64,000 nucleotides of DNA from Scortum barcoo (taxonomy: Eukaryota; Chordata; Actinopteri; Centrarchiformes; Terapontidae). The stretch lies in contig CM041550.1 in the NCBI GenBank assembly GCA_023238725.1, positions 5,651,044-5,715,043 on the forward strand. Reading direction: 5' to 3'. This document shows, in pieces, positions 48,325-61,119 of this stretch. The translations under genes were made by a program, and so were the position numbers. The notes under the pieces are model-generated. The model made no database searches and was not told the DNA's origin. It saw only the letters and a program-made list of their open reading frames with translations. How positions within the stretch are numbered: the first letter of the stretch is position 1; every line of letters begins with the position of its first letter.

Positions 48325-51300
48325 TAAACCATCCCTGAATCATCTCGCGGACACCCCTCCCCCCAATCTATTATCGCTCTATTATTCAGATACAAGAGGA
48401 AGAGAATATTTCTTTAATCAAAGCCGTGCTGCACACATGACTGACTCCATCTTGTGCTTTTATGGTACAATAATCAGGGAGGATGAAACTGGGGGGTGAT
48501 GGGGGTGGGAGGAGGGATCTCTGAACATGTCAGCCATGTGTGTGTGTGTGTGTCACTGAGTGCATATTGGAAAATACAGGGTAGTTATTTCAAAATAAAG
48601 CTCTAATTATGTTGTATTGTATGATTACTCTTCTTGATGACGTCACATTTTCATCTAGATATTTCATATTAAAACACGATGACTTAAATTATTTTTAGTG
48701 ACTTGAGACATCACTACTGTGGGTCCAAGAGACCAATTTACACAAACACAGATGCAGAAAACAGAATAAAATCTGACAGAAAGATATTTTACAATCTGCA
48801 CTCAAAAACTCTCAACAAATTCGACCTGTCTGTGACTGAATATTTAAAATCTTACAAAATAAGTGAAAGACAATCAGTGTGGGTACAGTGTGTGACCTTA
48901 ATTTAGTATTTATTTTATTTTTATTCTTGATTCTAGCACTGCAAGACACCACATCCTTTGTTTCGACTTCCACAAAAAAAAAAAAAAGAAACAGACTTTC
49001 AGGACCCATTTAAGGAGAAAAATCTAAAAAAGATCGGGCTTTAATTTGGAAAGTACCATCACACTCTTTTCATTAATATGTGCAACTCGGCTAAAATGCA
49101 ATCAGCTTTTGTCCCTGTGAAACGTGAAATTACAAAGTTATTGCAGTTTAAGAGCATCGAGGCGCAATGTCTCATTTGAACCGCTGCTAATATCATGGAA
49201 ATGTCTTCAGTGTGTGTTTCAGAGGAGTTTAATGTGCCGAGATGTTTTGCTGTGATGCTGTTTAAGAGGGTTTATTTTTCTCGTACAAAAAGGAAACTGC
49301 TGAGTATAATTTGTAGAAAGATATTTATCTGGTGCTGATCGTTGACATTCACAGATCTATTTATTTATCGCCAAAAGCTCGTATCTGATGAAACCTGGAG
49401 TGTGTGTGAATCCACCGCCACGCCTGTAGATGTGTGTGTTGGTGTGTGTGTGTGTTCTTACTCAACAGGGCCCCGGGTTCGGGGAACAGGTCTCCGTAGC
49501 GGTTGTTGAAGATGCGAGCAAGATCCTGAGCCAGCTCCAGATGCTGGACCTGGTCCTCTCCGACGGGGACGTGAGTGGACCTGAGGGATGGAGCATCAGC
49601 ACGACGTGAGCTTCCCAAACAACCGCACACACGCTGACAGCCCGGGACTTCAAACACACAACAGGATGTGAGCACAAATTGGAGACACTGCGTCGCTGCT
49701 GGAGCTCTCTTCGGCGTCCGTTCAGCAACTTCGCAACTGTCACTTAGGAGGAGGCGATCCATTCATTTTGTCTTTAATAACATCCAGTGAGCGTTAGAGA
49801 TGAGCTTTTCTTTTCTACGTCGCCCTTTTTTTTTTTCAACAGGAAATTCGGTTTCGGCTGATTGATGGTTCAAACAGAAACCGCCGGAGACAAAACCTTT
49901 AAAGTTTGTGCAGAACAAGCAGCCTAAATACTCACTCGGCTCTGATGCAGCACAAGCACACTTTAACTTTTTAATGCTGCATCAGACAATTTCTCAGTGT
50001 GAAAATCTGATGCTGAAGACTTAAATGCAACATCTCAGAAAGCTGCATATAACTGCTTACTTTACTGAATTTTAAGAAGTGTCAAAGTCTTGGCTCACAC
50101 AAATTTGAGACTCTTTTGGTTTTATTTGTCCAAGTTTTCAGATATCTGTCTTAGATTTCTGCCTTACACCTCCATTCAATGGAGGCAAATGGGACAATTA
50201 CTTAGAACAATGAAAATGTTGAAAAAAAAAGGATAAAAATTCAACATCTCTTCCCAAAGATAATGTCCCCGTTACTCTGAATAAACCAAAAAACACAAAC
50301 AATTTTCACCGGAACTACTTCATACTTAAGAAATAGTCATTATGAGAGCTGTTGGCCATATTGAACCATTGTGAGCACCACAAACACAACATCTTATATC
50401 AGAGTGGAAAGACAGATATCTCAAGACCTCGACATATAAAATCGAAACTACCCGCAGGCTCATATTTAACTGGAGTCAATGAGAAAATAGATGTGTTTGT
50501 TTAATTTTTATGATGTTAGAGAAGGTGGTTCCTGTTTCTGCCGTCTTACTTTGAGTCTGTTGTTTCGGCTCTGAAATACAAAGAGAAATCTGCTTTTTGA
50601 CAGGACGGTCACACGTCTTCATGTTATAATAACAATAAAAATTGGCTGCAAACCATATTTTCCATGAGGATGTTGATTTTCCTCAGCTTCATCTGTACGG
50701 AGAGCACAATAAGGCAAATAAAACCGCATCTAAAGCACAGTGTGAGACTCATTCCTACAGGAGGAACATATGTGAATGAAAGGAAACAACATTTGAAGAA
50801 GTTTGGGCTGAAAAACAATGAAAGCATCCTTTAACAGGCTTTAGCTCTCAGATTTACTGGAGTATAACAATAATAATAATAAAATAATACAGAGCAACCA
50901 ATAAATGTTCACACACACTCCAACTCGTATGGAGATCTCACTTGTAGAGGAGAATATCTGCAGCCTGGAGGACAGGATACGTGTAGAGACCAACGCTGCC
51001 TTCATTCTTTTGTTTGCTCTTCATCTGAGTAAAAAACAAGAGGAAGGAAAAATAAGAAAAAGGACAAAAAACTAAATACCAGAATGAAAGCAGTCTGAGA
51101 GGGAAAAAACTGGCTGAAGCTCGTTTTTTCTCTCCCCCACAAAGAGCCATTTTCACTTTTACGACTCATCGATTCTCAACAAACGCGGGACGGATGAGTT
51201 CACGCAACATTTTCCACCACATTTGAGATCAACTCGTCTGTTGAGTAAACAAAAAGGTGTTTTCTGTGTAGAGAGAGAGAGAGCAAAAAGTCACCGGGCC

Positions 51301-54300
51301 TCTTGCTCCATCTCAACGTGCATTAAAACTGCATGCGGCCGGGGGAAAATAACAGTAATTATAAGACTTTTAAAAAAACCTGGCAGGTAGAGGAGAGAAA
51401 CGATAAACGGTAAAAACGATAAAACAGACAATAGGGATGCTGGATACAAGGACATTGACAGGGAGCGGAAACAGGAATGATTAAAGTGAAGTTAAGTGCT
51501 GACGTGGCGATAATCAAATCAGCATGAGTCTGACCCTGTGAGGGGAACGAGGGGAGGTCAAATCTTTGGTGGACATTTAAAATCAATAATAATTGCAACT
51601 CACGTAATTCACTACAAAAAGGAGCCGTCTTCATCTTCAGATAAAAGATTCGATTGTACAAAAAAATGTTTCCGTCAAAGAAATCAGAGCTGGATTTTCA
51701 GGCTCATCTTTAAAGGTTCACTTGTGTTCAGCTATGAAAGAAAATACTTCTCATCTCCGGGTGATGATATGATTTGTCAAAAAAACAGATCTGACCGCAG
51801 CAAGTAACAGGATATTGAGGTTGGACTCGATTTGATTTCACATCAGTCAATTGAAAATTAGGCACTGAATCTCACCGTAATGACCGCCCCTACAATCTGC
51901 AGAGAAGAAAACAAGTTTTTTTTTACTTCAGTAACTATCGATGATTATCTATAGGCAGAAACAATCACTAAGTTCTGTAGTTATCAAAGCAAAGATGTAA
52001 TTAAACTACTTAAAATAGTTTGACGCTTGAGAATAAAACACTTCTGTCTTTGTAGTTGGTTGCTCTCTAATCTCTCAAATCTTACATCCAACAGGAAAGG
52101 AAATCAAAAACACGTAAAAATGTCCCCTAACAAATGGTGAATTTATGAGTTTTAAACATTTATTTTATTGTTGGATAAGATCATTTATGTCTTTTAATAG
52201 CTTGCTAAAGATGTTAGATAGATAATGAACAGATGTATTTCTTTAAACTTTAACTTAAGTGACTTTATACTTTCTTTTTTTAAATCAGTTATTTACTTAT
52301 TTGGTGATCATTGTGATTCTGATAAAAAAACTATGTTAAGTAGTTTGATTAACAACTTCTTAAACTGAAGTCCTGTAGTACTGTGACATACTTCAACAAA
52401 ATAATAGAAGTGAAAATTTCTTTAATAAATATTGTTTATAGCCTTGCTTGCGAAGAATCAATGCACTCATATTAGCCAACATTTAAACGGCTGATGGACG
52501 CTTGTTAAAAAAAGACGAGATCATCTGACACCTATGACAGAGTTTTTTAATAATCACATTTAAATATGTTTACAGATGAAGTCAGTGCGAGCTTGTCCGC
52601 ACAGATAATCACAATCGACCATAAAATAAACTCTTAAAGTGTCACACGTGGTTATAAATCATGAATATTACTCAATACTAGAAACAAGATCGCTTATGAG
52701 GTCACTATTTACCAAGTGCAGCGTTGCTTCAAAGTATTTTTCTGATCATTTCATGAGCATGTGTGAGTGTCTGTTTGTTTGTTTGTTGAAGGAAATCTTT
52801 AAAGTCTAACCTTCCACTGCGGGAGGTGTCGGAGGCGCGGCATGCTGGTCAGACAGCCGAGGATCCAGGAGAGCTCGGCGTGCTCGGACACCTGCAGGGT
52901 GGAGAGAAAGGGTGGGGTCATGGGGGAAAATCATCTGTTATATTCAGCTTACAAACACAAACAGAGACACTTGTTAACACTGCGTCTCATTACAAGATCT
53001 TACAGTTCATTAGTCTCTCAGAAATATAACTTGAATCGAATCCTTAGTCCTCAGTGCAATAACTTGACTTCACTGGTTTCTCATGTTTTACTCTACAATT
53101 AGTCAATCTTTCCTAATTAGAACCTGCTGTATTTTTTAGCCTTCTACCTGAACTCGGCGTTTATTATTTCCCAAACATCTGCAAATCTTTTGGCTCAAAG
53201 TCAAATAAATTCTGAAGTCATGTCTTCACTACAGCTGAAGAAGAGAAGATAAACGTTGCACAGTATTGTTGCTGCTGTAGCTTATAATGTGCTGTGTATT
53301 GCTTTTTTTATTCTCTTTGTTTCTGTGTGAAGTTTCGTTGTCCCAGTCCGCCCCCAAATTATATTCTTCATTTCTGTTTGTTTCTGTGGTCCTGAAGGCT
53401 GCGTGAGTCTGGATCAGGGAAAGTATGTGTGTGAAAAACCAATGTCAAAAATCAATAAAGACAGTAATAATTTATGTTTAAACAATGGACTATCAATGCA
53501 TGCGTGTGTACATACATTCACATATTTGTTTGTGTGTCGTACTGTATTTAGTTCAGTAAAAGAAGAAAATCACAGAAGCGTTCGGGAGATAAATAGAAGA
53601 AATTAATTAAGGCGACAGATTAAGCAAACACAGATGAATGGGTGAGAGGTCTGAGCTGGGACGGCTGTGGTGGAGGGAAAGGGTGACTCCATAGCGCCTC
53701 CAAGTGGTAGATAATAATACAGTCAGTTGAATCTTCTCTTCATCTGTCCTGCACACCCCACACAGACAGGTGCACCCGGGCACACCTGTGTGTACGGTTG
53801 TTATAGGCGAGTTTAGACTACGAATGACAGATCCTGATGAACTTACAATAAACACTGTCTGTGCTGACATGTTGTTTTCTCTGCCATTAGTTTTACATTT
53901 TGCTTTCAATTTCTCAAATAATGAATAAGCAATGTTGATTAAAATGTATTTTAAACACTCTCTTAACCACAAATGACTCGTGTGACAGCTTTCATAATAG
54001 AAATGTGAGGAAAAAAAATCTTTTTTACACAGTATAAGTATAAATTAATTATATTTTGAATCAGCTGTGATCACATTGGTGGGTTATTAGTTTATGTTGC
54101 TGATGCCCATTATTTGAGGAAAGTCAGATATCTACTAATAAAAACTAAAAATATATCCATCAGTTAAGTTCACACATCAGACATCATCATCTGCTTCTGT
54201 TGTTGTTGCAAAGATTAAGTGAATTTGCCCTTAAAGTGTTTACTTAATTAGTTTAATTAAGAAGTTAAGCTGTCTTGCATGTGGTCAGATAAATCAATGA

Positions 54301-56174
54301 TAACATGTCGTTGTGAGGCAGCATATAGCTGAATGTTAATGCAGTCTAACTTGTGCATCTGGCAGTAGTAAACCAACTCCAACATATCCGCTTTCCTGGA
54401 TGTGTGTGTGAGAGAGTGTGAGTGTGTGGGGATGCAGGAAATAGCCCTCTGCTTCAGCAAATTAAAGTTTATGGACTTAGCTATATTGCCATCCCCTCTT
54501 TCTTTCTCTTGTTGCTTGAGAAGCATTCTGGGGAGCATGACGTCAACGGCAGACAGCAGGGACATAAACCAGGATTTCAAGCGAACATGTAGTTGTGGGG
54601 GGGGAGTGGGGGGATGGTATTCATTACACACTGCAGACAGACAAGAGATGGGACAGATGTCGATGACAGTGCAGAAGGGGATGGATATGGTTTGAAGTGT
54701 AATAAAACTTTGATATTTAAAAGCTTGCACAAAGAACAAGGCCTTCATTCACGCTGGCGAGAATGCACTGCAACAAGAGATATGCTAATGTTACGGATCA
54801 TACGGGCATTACGAGATAGTAAGTCATCACACGGCCACGGCAACAACTCCTTGAGGCTGTAAAGATGGAGTCTGGAGAACAGCCGACAGTCGGCCCTGCA
54901 CAGTAAATCCACTTTTCTTCTCAATAATTCGATAAAACCCAGAGGATTTGTGGATCTGCTGATTCACTCACGTCATGTTTGATACCACTGACTTCAGCTC
55001 GTCACCAGATCTGTTCTGTTTTTTTTTTCTTTTCTTTTTTTCTTTTTCAATGAAGTTGCATATTTTCTTTGGGCAGTCTTGTATTTTTACATGTGGAGCA
55101 GGCGTGTTCAACAGGAGGGTCGCCTCGCTGCCAAGTTATGTGGCATGAAGCTAAACGGGAATAAAAATAGGACTGTGAGTGTGTGTGTGTGTGTAGGGGT
55201 GGGGGGTTGGCAGAGAAACACAGATGGACTGAACTCAACTATCTCACACATATTAACTTCTAAAGAAATAAGAAAAGAAAACACACGCAGTATCGAGAAG
55301 GAGCTGAACATTATTCTGATCTCTCCCTCAGTCCTCACTGTGAAATCCTGCAAATATTCAGACCATCATGATCTCTCTCAGCTCAGAGCAGGACCTATTA
55401 GTAGTTTCAAAGTGTGTGTGTTTTTATAGTCCCTGTGAATTTGCAGAGCGTACAGTGTAGATAACAATCAGGAGCGATCAAATAAGCATTTTGGGGCCGG
55501 CCGGCGTGTCAACAGGTAAACACTACAGAGTCGACAGAAGGAAAATAAACAGCTGAAGACGGCTGACTGCCCACATGAAAGACTCAAAAAGAAGCGAGGA
55601 GCTGCCTTTTAAAAAGAGAGACACATATATTCAGACACTTTGACACTAGACCGCTGCAGCACTTCTTATGTTGAGGTTTGAATTTTTGTTCATCAACCTC
55701 AGTAAATGTGCAGACGTGAGCTAAATATTTAAGTGACAGGCAAGAGCACTTCAAATGTCATCACATATGAAAAAACTATGTAATTAATTTGTCTCTCCAT
55801 TTATCAAAAAGGAGATTATTGTGCAGCACCTGTATAGTATGCAGTAAAAATTTAAGGTTCTAATGTATAGTAAATCCATCAGTAAATCCATCCACCCTCC
55901 CTCTCCTGCCCACCTGAGACTGCTGGAAGAGTATTGCCCTCTTCGGGTCGATGCCGCAGGCCAGCAGGCTGGCCGCCATGTCCAGTATGTTGCTCCTGAG
56001 CTGGGCCGGATCCTGAGGCTGAGTGATGGAGTGCAGGTCCACGATGCTGTAGAGCACAGAAGGATACTGGCTCTGCAGGGCCACCCAGTTCTCAAGGGCA
56101 CCCAGGTAGTTGCCCAGGTGGGGCACCCCAGTTGGCTGGATCCCCGAGAATACGCGCCCACCTCCTGGAGGCTC
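46721..56174 (-). CDS. wars2: wars2, mitochondrial tryptophanyl-tRNA synthetase (5' exon missing)
   Basis: Five exons (56174-55914, 52891-52811, 51024-50942, 49580-49462, 47169-46721) join in frame into 330 residues; human WARS2 is 360, so roughly 30 N-terminal residues are missing. The enzyme charges mitochondrial tRNA-Trp in the matrix. Class I signatures are present: PTGVPHLGN (HIGH-type, residues 14-22 of this fragment), VGEDQ (148-152) that shapes the active site, and KMSKS (196-200) that stabilises the adenylate. Other family blocks are VLYSIVDLHSIT, LLACGID and YPVLQAADILLYK. The C-terminus GFC resembles the human GFL. The similarity is to the bacterial-type mitochondrial enzyme, not to cytosolic wars1. 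All five exons keep frame, with no sign of decay. Confidence 0.96.
47170..49461 (-). other. wars2 intron between exons 5 and 6
   Basis: Non-coding and AT-rich. It holds GT and GA runs at 47,910-47,946, a CA repeat at 48,298-48,324, and a short GT run near 48,538-48,553. No coding or RNA gene signal is seen. Confidence 0.8.
48298..48324 (+). repeat. (AC)13 microsatellite
   Basis: Uninterrupted AC dinucleotides in a wars2 intron. Confidence 0.95.
49462..49580 (-). CDS. wars2: wars2 exon 5 (GEDQ motif)
   Basis: Encodes STHVPVGEDQVQHLELAQDL then ARIFNNRYGDLFPEPGALL. The GEDQ and QHLELAQDL stretch is the catalytic-domain signature of TrpRS. Acceptor is CCCTCAG|G. Donor is TTGA|GTAAGA, followed within eight bases by a CA repeat in the transcript strand. 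Confidence 0.94.
49581..50941 (-). other. wars2 intron between exons 4 and 5
   Basis: About 1.36 kb of AT-rich non-coding sequence with no notable repeat and no recognisable coding frame. Confidence 0.8.
50942..51024 (-). CDS. wars2: wars2 exon 4
   Basis: Encodes MKSKQKNEGSVGLYTYPVLQ then AADILLYK (the last Lys split across the junction). The conserved GLYTYPVLQAADILLYK block lines the tryptophan pocket in TrpRS enzymes. Acceptor is TTTTTACTCAG|ATG and donor AA|GTGAGA. The leading ATG is internal, not a start. Confidence 0.93.
51025..52810 (-). other. wars2 intron between exons 3 and 4
   Basis: About 1.8 kb of AT-rich non-coding sequence. Nothing recognisable was found. Confidence 0.8.
52811..52891 (-). 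CDS. wars2: wars2 exon 3
   Basis: Twenty-seven codons: VSEHAELSWILGCLTSMPRL then RHLPQWK. This matches the human [20 protein letters not shown] region. Acceptor is CCCTGCAG|GTG and donor AAG|GTTAGA, phase 0 on both sides. The frame was found by family homology although it is too short to stand out as an open frame. Confidence 0.92.
52892..55913 (-). other. wars2 intron between exons 2 and 3
   Basis: About 3 kb of non-coding DNA. A minus-strand frame at 53,607-53,972 and one at 54,257-54,748 show no known domain and biased low-complexity content. A G-rich run sits at 54,597-54,613. No gene is called. Confidence 0.8.
55914..56174 (-). CDS. wars2: wars2 exon 2 (HIGH-type motif, Rossmann fold start)
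   Basis: Eighty-seven codons starting EPPGGGRVFSGIQPTGVPHL and ending AILFQQSQ. It includes the HLGN signature and NYLGALENWVALQ. Acceptor CGTCTTTTCCAG gives the start at 56174; a second AG ten bases further in is possible but has a poorer pyrimidine tract and would break the phase. Donor is CAG|GTGGGC. No in-frame Met precedes the conserved block, so the start codon must lie in an upstream exon. Confidence 0.92.
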
Positions 56175-56559
56175 CTGGAAAAGACGGCGAACGTGTGAAA
56201 GTTAGCTTTATTTACACTTTGTAAGATGCCCTGTGAAAATATTTTTTATTATTACCATGAAACCAGATGATTTAAGATGTTGCATAGCTCATATTGAATG
56301 CCACAGTACATTTAATATCAATGTCTCACAAAGAATGCAGTCATTTCACAATTCTACACAAACAGCAAAAGAAAAGAAACTATAATGGACAGAAGAAAAA
56401 AGTGTGTTTGGAGAGAGGGTGAACGTGAAAAGGTGAGAAAGTCACAACTAGAGAGAGGCCTGCAGAGACTGAAGTGTCAGAGTTAAACTATTGGCGGGTT
56501 GGAGGCCAGCAGCGGTCATGCTTGTATTACTGAGATGCTAACTCCATGGCTAGCACCTC

Positions 56560-58810
56560 TGTTCTCTCCCAAACACATCCAGCACGAAGAATGCATCACC
56601 TCCCGGGCCAACAATAACAATTAACATCCGCTCAGCCAACCTCAAGGCCCCCGTTACCACAGCCGGGAAGGACACTGAAAGAGGAGCGGGAGGCAGAACA
56701 ACGGACATAGATCAAATATACCGTACGACACGCAGCCCACCGTATCTTAAATAATATAACAAGGACCTTATTCTACAGAGCTGGAGCTTGGAGAGCAGCA
56801 GGCTCTTCACCCCCTCTGGAAGAAAGAGGAGATCACTCGATGGGTTTGTATCGTTGGGCAAACATTGTGTTTCTCTTTCTGCAGAGGCCAGACCGCCTCA
56901 TTTCTACTGGCATCGGCCCACTCCGCTGAACCTTGGCTTTCAATTGGCCCTGCTGGAAGAGAGAGCCGACCGCAGCTTGTGGCACCAGGCACCACATGAT
57001 ACAATTAGAAGGCGAGCAGAGCGGCACCTGTCATGAGACATGAGACCGCAATGGCACCCAGAACCTCGGGCTTCTTCGCCGACGTCGTTACACAGTAGAT
57101 TAGGGCTCTGACGGAGCAGAAAGACACAAAGACGCAGACGGCAGCTCGGTGTTTGTGTTGGGCGGTTATAGAGACAAAATGTTTGGCGCCTGGATGACAC
57201 ACGTTTGTCTGCTCACTGTGGAGGCCGGCGTGCAGTTCCCGGCAGAGGTGCGGTGCCGTGGCTTGGCCGGGTGCTCAAACTCGCAGGTGAGTAGGTGGTG
57301 GATCGTGTCCTTGGAATTAAAAATCCGGGATAACACAGCAGGCTGCAATTTAAGGGACTTTTGTACGTACTAAAAACACATTCAACATACATTTAAAAAC
57401 GTCTTTTTTTTTCGGTACGTCACTGCAGGTACCAGTGAGAAAATCAAACACAAACCAGAAGGTCTATAGTTTTCCAGAAGGCTTACTAGATGCCAAATCT
57501 CATTTTGGTGATGTGACAAATTTACACCTTTGGAAAATGACCACAGCAGCAGCAATTGTCCATCTTGACGACTGAGAGGTAAACAGCAGCATTATACTGA
57601 TACAGTCTGAAAGAAAAATGGAATAACTAAACTCTGACATTAAATCCAAGTTAAATTTTTGGCCACACGACCAAATATGTTTTTTTTGCCTTAGCTCTGT
57701 GCGTCAGACCTCCACTGTGCCAACACACACCGATTCACTGCGCCACCGCACCAGCCACATTTTTTGACAAAAGAAGAACTACTACTGAATAAACTGGTAT
57801 GAAACCGCGGGATTAAACTAGCACCAAAACATTTAGAGGCTTTTTTTGAGTTTTTGATTGCAGCCTTCAGCAGAGTTTATCCTGCTGTCACGGAACTGTA
57901 AGTGCTCAAATGAAATTTTCTGTGAGCATTTTGAGAAAACTACTCATTTGTGTTGGTTCAAAGAAAAAGACCCACATTTCGGTTGAGGTTAAGTTTGTTT
58001 TAGCTCGACGTGAGATGTGTTGATGGGTTGTAAACAGCTACAGCTGGATAGAGGAGCCCGTTTTAAACGTTTCCCCCACAAAACCCACGGGATCTCTGTG
58101 TTATCACCTCTGAATCGGACTGCCGATCATATGTACCCCGGCTGCAGTCTTCAAGGTTATCATAACTAATCATTAAAACCTGAAGCTTTCAGAGGATATC
58201 CTCCACAGTCTCTGCTGAGAAATCGGTTATCTTGACAGCTAGCTGAGCTACATCACATTCAATCTGACTGAGGGACAGGCTCAGCACAGCCTCTGAGATC
58301 AGATAACAGCTGCTCACTCGCCAGTGTGGCCCAGAGCTTCTCCATCTCGTGGCCCTGAGGGATCAAATAACTGTTCTGAGGCCAGCATGGTCCAAAAGTC
58401 TCCATCTACCGGCCTCAGGGAGCTGGTCGCTGCCCGGCAAGAGGGAGGCAGGAAGGAACTGGGTGCTTATGTCATTACCGACGGGGTAATTGCACTGGAG
58501 TGCCATTGATGCTGAGAGCCTCTTAAGAGGTGTCAGGATTGATTTGGGTGCGGACGGGGCCCCGAGTCTGGCTCATGTGTGTTCTCACCTCGAGCTGACA
58601 CGCCAAACGCATGTTCCCCCTCCGCTCCGTCCCCCAGGGGAAGCCATTAGCCATGCAGACATGGTAATGGTGTCATTTGAGCCAATCGAGTGTCAAATGA
58701 GAGTCAACGCCACGGCTCAGCAGCCACGGGGCAATTGCGATATCACGCATAACGCTGCTTCGCCAGACACCTCCGTGTTACTTTTGGTCAGAAGAAAGTG
58801 TCTTTAAACA
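56560..58810. other. GC-balanced non-coding blocks in presumed wars2 intron 1
   Basis: Blocks at 56,560-57,060 and 58,290-58,810 differ from the AT-rich DNA around them, lack simple repeats and show no coding signature. Possible long-range tbx15 regulatory DNA, by analogy with the TBX15-WARS2 locus of mammals; inference only. Confidence 0.25.
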
Positions 58811-59394
58811 TGTGCCTCTATAGCTGTTGGAAGTGAAAGTAAGTTACACAGGGAAGTAAATCAACTACTGCATGATGACAGAGGGGACTGCAAATGTTGT
58901 AAAGCAATTAATGTTTGTAATGAATACTGCACTGCAAAGCCAAGAGTAATAAAATACTATCATCTAGTATTCTTTGGCTGTAGACTATGTAAAACCTTTG
59001 TAAATTTATTCATTTCAACATTGAGATACTTGTAGAGGACTTGACCTCATATATTAGAGGTGAAATGACACCTTGTGGTGGCTGAAATCACTGAAACATT
59101 TGTAATCGATTCAAACATCTTAAAAAAGCACCAGAAACCATTAAAATCCTGGATTAAATTAGTCTGTACTTGCAAACAAAAAAAATACAGATTTTCGTTA
59201 TATTCACACCATTTTCCTTTAGTTTGTTTCTTATCGTCTGTGCTGAACACACACCCCTCTCAGTGACATCACAGCAGATGTCTGATCTCGGACACCTGAT
59301 GATGAACACCTGCTGTAGCATCACTGCTGAATTTGTGGCCGTTCACACTTAAACATGTCATAGAAGTGATTTGCTGTCCAGTGAACACAACAAT

Positions 59395-59642
59395 AGTCCA
59401 CAGCCATGTTAGCAGTACTTTGGCACAGTGGTGCTTTGAGCTACATGCTAATGTCAGCATGCAAAAATGCTGATGTTTATACAGTATTATGTTTACCATG
59501 TTCAAAATCTTAGTTTTGCTGATTGGCATTAAAATGAAAGTACAGATTAGGATGTTTGGAATAAGTTTTTCAGGTATCTGGTCATGAAGTATTTGACAAA
59601 TTAAAACTTTGACCTGATAATGAGTCTAACCCTAACCCTAAC
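59395..59642 (+). repeat. dispersed percomorph repeat copy
   Basis: Contains the recognisable series GGCACAGTGGTGCTTTGAGC, CATGCTAATGTCAGCATG, GCTGATGTTTA, TGTTTACCATGTTC, CATCTTAG replaced by AATCTTAG, CAGGTATCTGGTCATGAAG and GACAAATTAAAACTTTGACC. I recall this family as very common in percomorph introns. The 3' part is replaced by telomere-like CTAACC repeats. Confidence 0.7.
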
Positions 59643-61119
59643 ACCAAGCTCAGTATCAACTAAATACCATCATTCCTTGTCCAATTACAGTTAAATAAAA
59701 CTGTGTGCAGCATCATCTGCCTTCTCCATTGTCTCTTCCATCTCCGTCGATGCCTGTCGATGACACACAGCAGACTCAGGAAACGTCGGTTCTTCTATCC
59801 TCACATTGTACACTGACAGACTGTCGTACTACATCGTCGCTGTAGTGACGAAAGCCTTCTTCATTCACGTCTGCCATGTGCTGAATGCATTATGCACCAT
59901 GTGTGTGTGACATTAACGCCGACACCAAGAAGGTTACACACACTAAAAGGCCATGTTTTCACACTTTCAGTACCTTTCCAGGAATACGTGTTCATTTGTC
60001 TGTGCGTGTGCATGTGTGTGGTAATCTCCGCAGGGACAGAGGTCATGTGCAAACACAGATGTATGTCCACACGTGTCGCAGTCTTTGCCTACATCAACAT
60101 GAGTTAAGCTGTGAAGGTGTCTGTCCGTATGAATCTGACAGCTCTCATCAAGGAACAACACTGGCAGAAAGAAGACTATCAGACAGCCCATCAAAAACTA
60201 GATCCTGCACACAAACCGCCTTATTAAATGGAAAACAATAGTCAACTGGAGCTGATTCACTCCATTTGAGAACAAATAGACGAACCGTCTTTTTTTGGCC
60301 ACAATCGAAAGAAAATCCAGTTCCAGGATTCCACGGAAACATTTCCATTTCTTCTTCCAGAGCCCTGAACTCTCTGTATTGTGGGAACTGAGTGACAAGT
60401 GTTAGATTTATCATTCAAGTGAGCGCAAGATACGATGACGTTACATCCGTACATAAGACTGTGTAACGATGACAAATAGCACTGAGACCAGATGCATAAA
60501 ACTGTGAGTATACAGAGTTTGGTCTTGAATCAATGCAGAAATATGCATATACCTTTTTTTTTTGCCGAATTTATAAAGCTGTCCATTCACATGGTTTCAA
60601 CTCCCATGGTTAAAAAGATTTTGTAGGTTTGTTAACTAGCACTACATGTTTTAGCCTTCTATGCTCACATTGCACGGTTAAATAAAATACGTATAGATAC
60701 ACCATAGACACTCAGACAAACCGTCAAACAGAATGAATAAGAATAATGTTGCTTATCGGATTCCATCATATCATACTTTTATTTCCAATTGACAATATCA
60801 CACTTTGTTTGCTGAAGAAAACTGTCTGAGGTGCCCTGAGGTGCTTCTGATTGCATTCTCTTATGCTGAATTTTTAGTCAAATAAACATTTTATACATCT
60901 GGCCACCAAACCAAATCTCACAGCCTCCCTAAGTACTGTCTTCAAAAGGTTTTTCTTTGTTTCCTTCATTCATTCTTAAAGTGATAGTTTTGCTCACTGG
61001 ACACTAATCTAATGGCTGCATTTAAGCTAAAGTAAGCTAAGTGAGAGGACAGTGTTAAAAACAGGCCTGATTAATATTACTAATTACTGAGCATTTGCAG
61101 CTTCCAGCACATCCAGACA

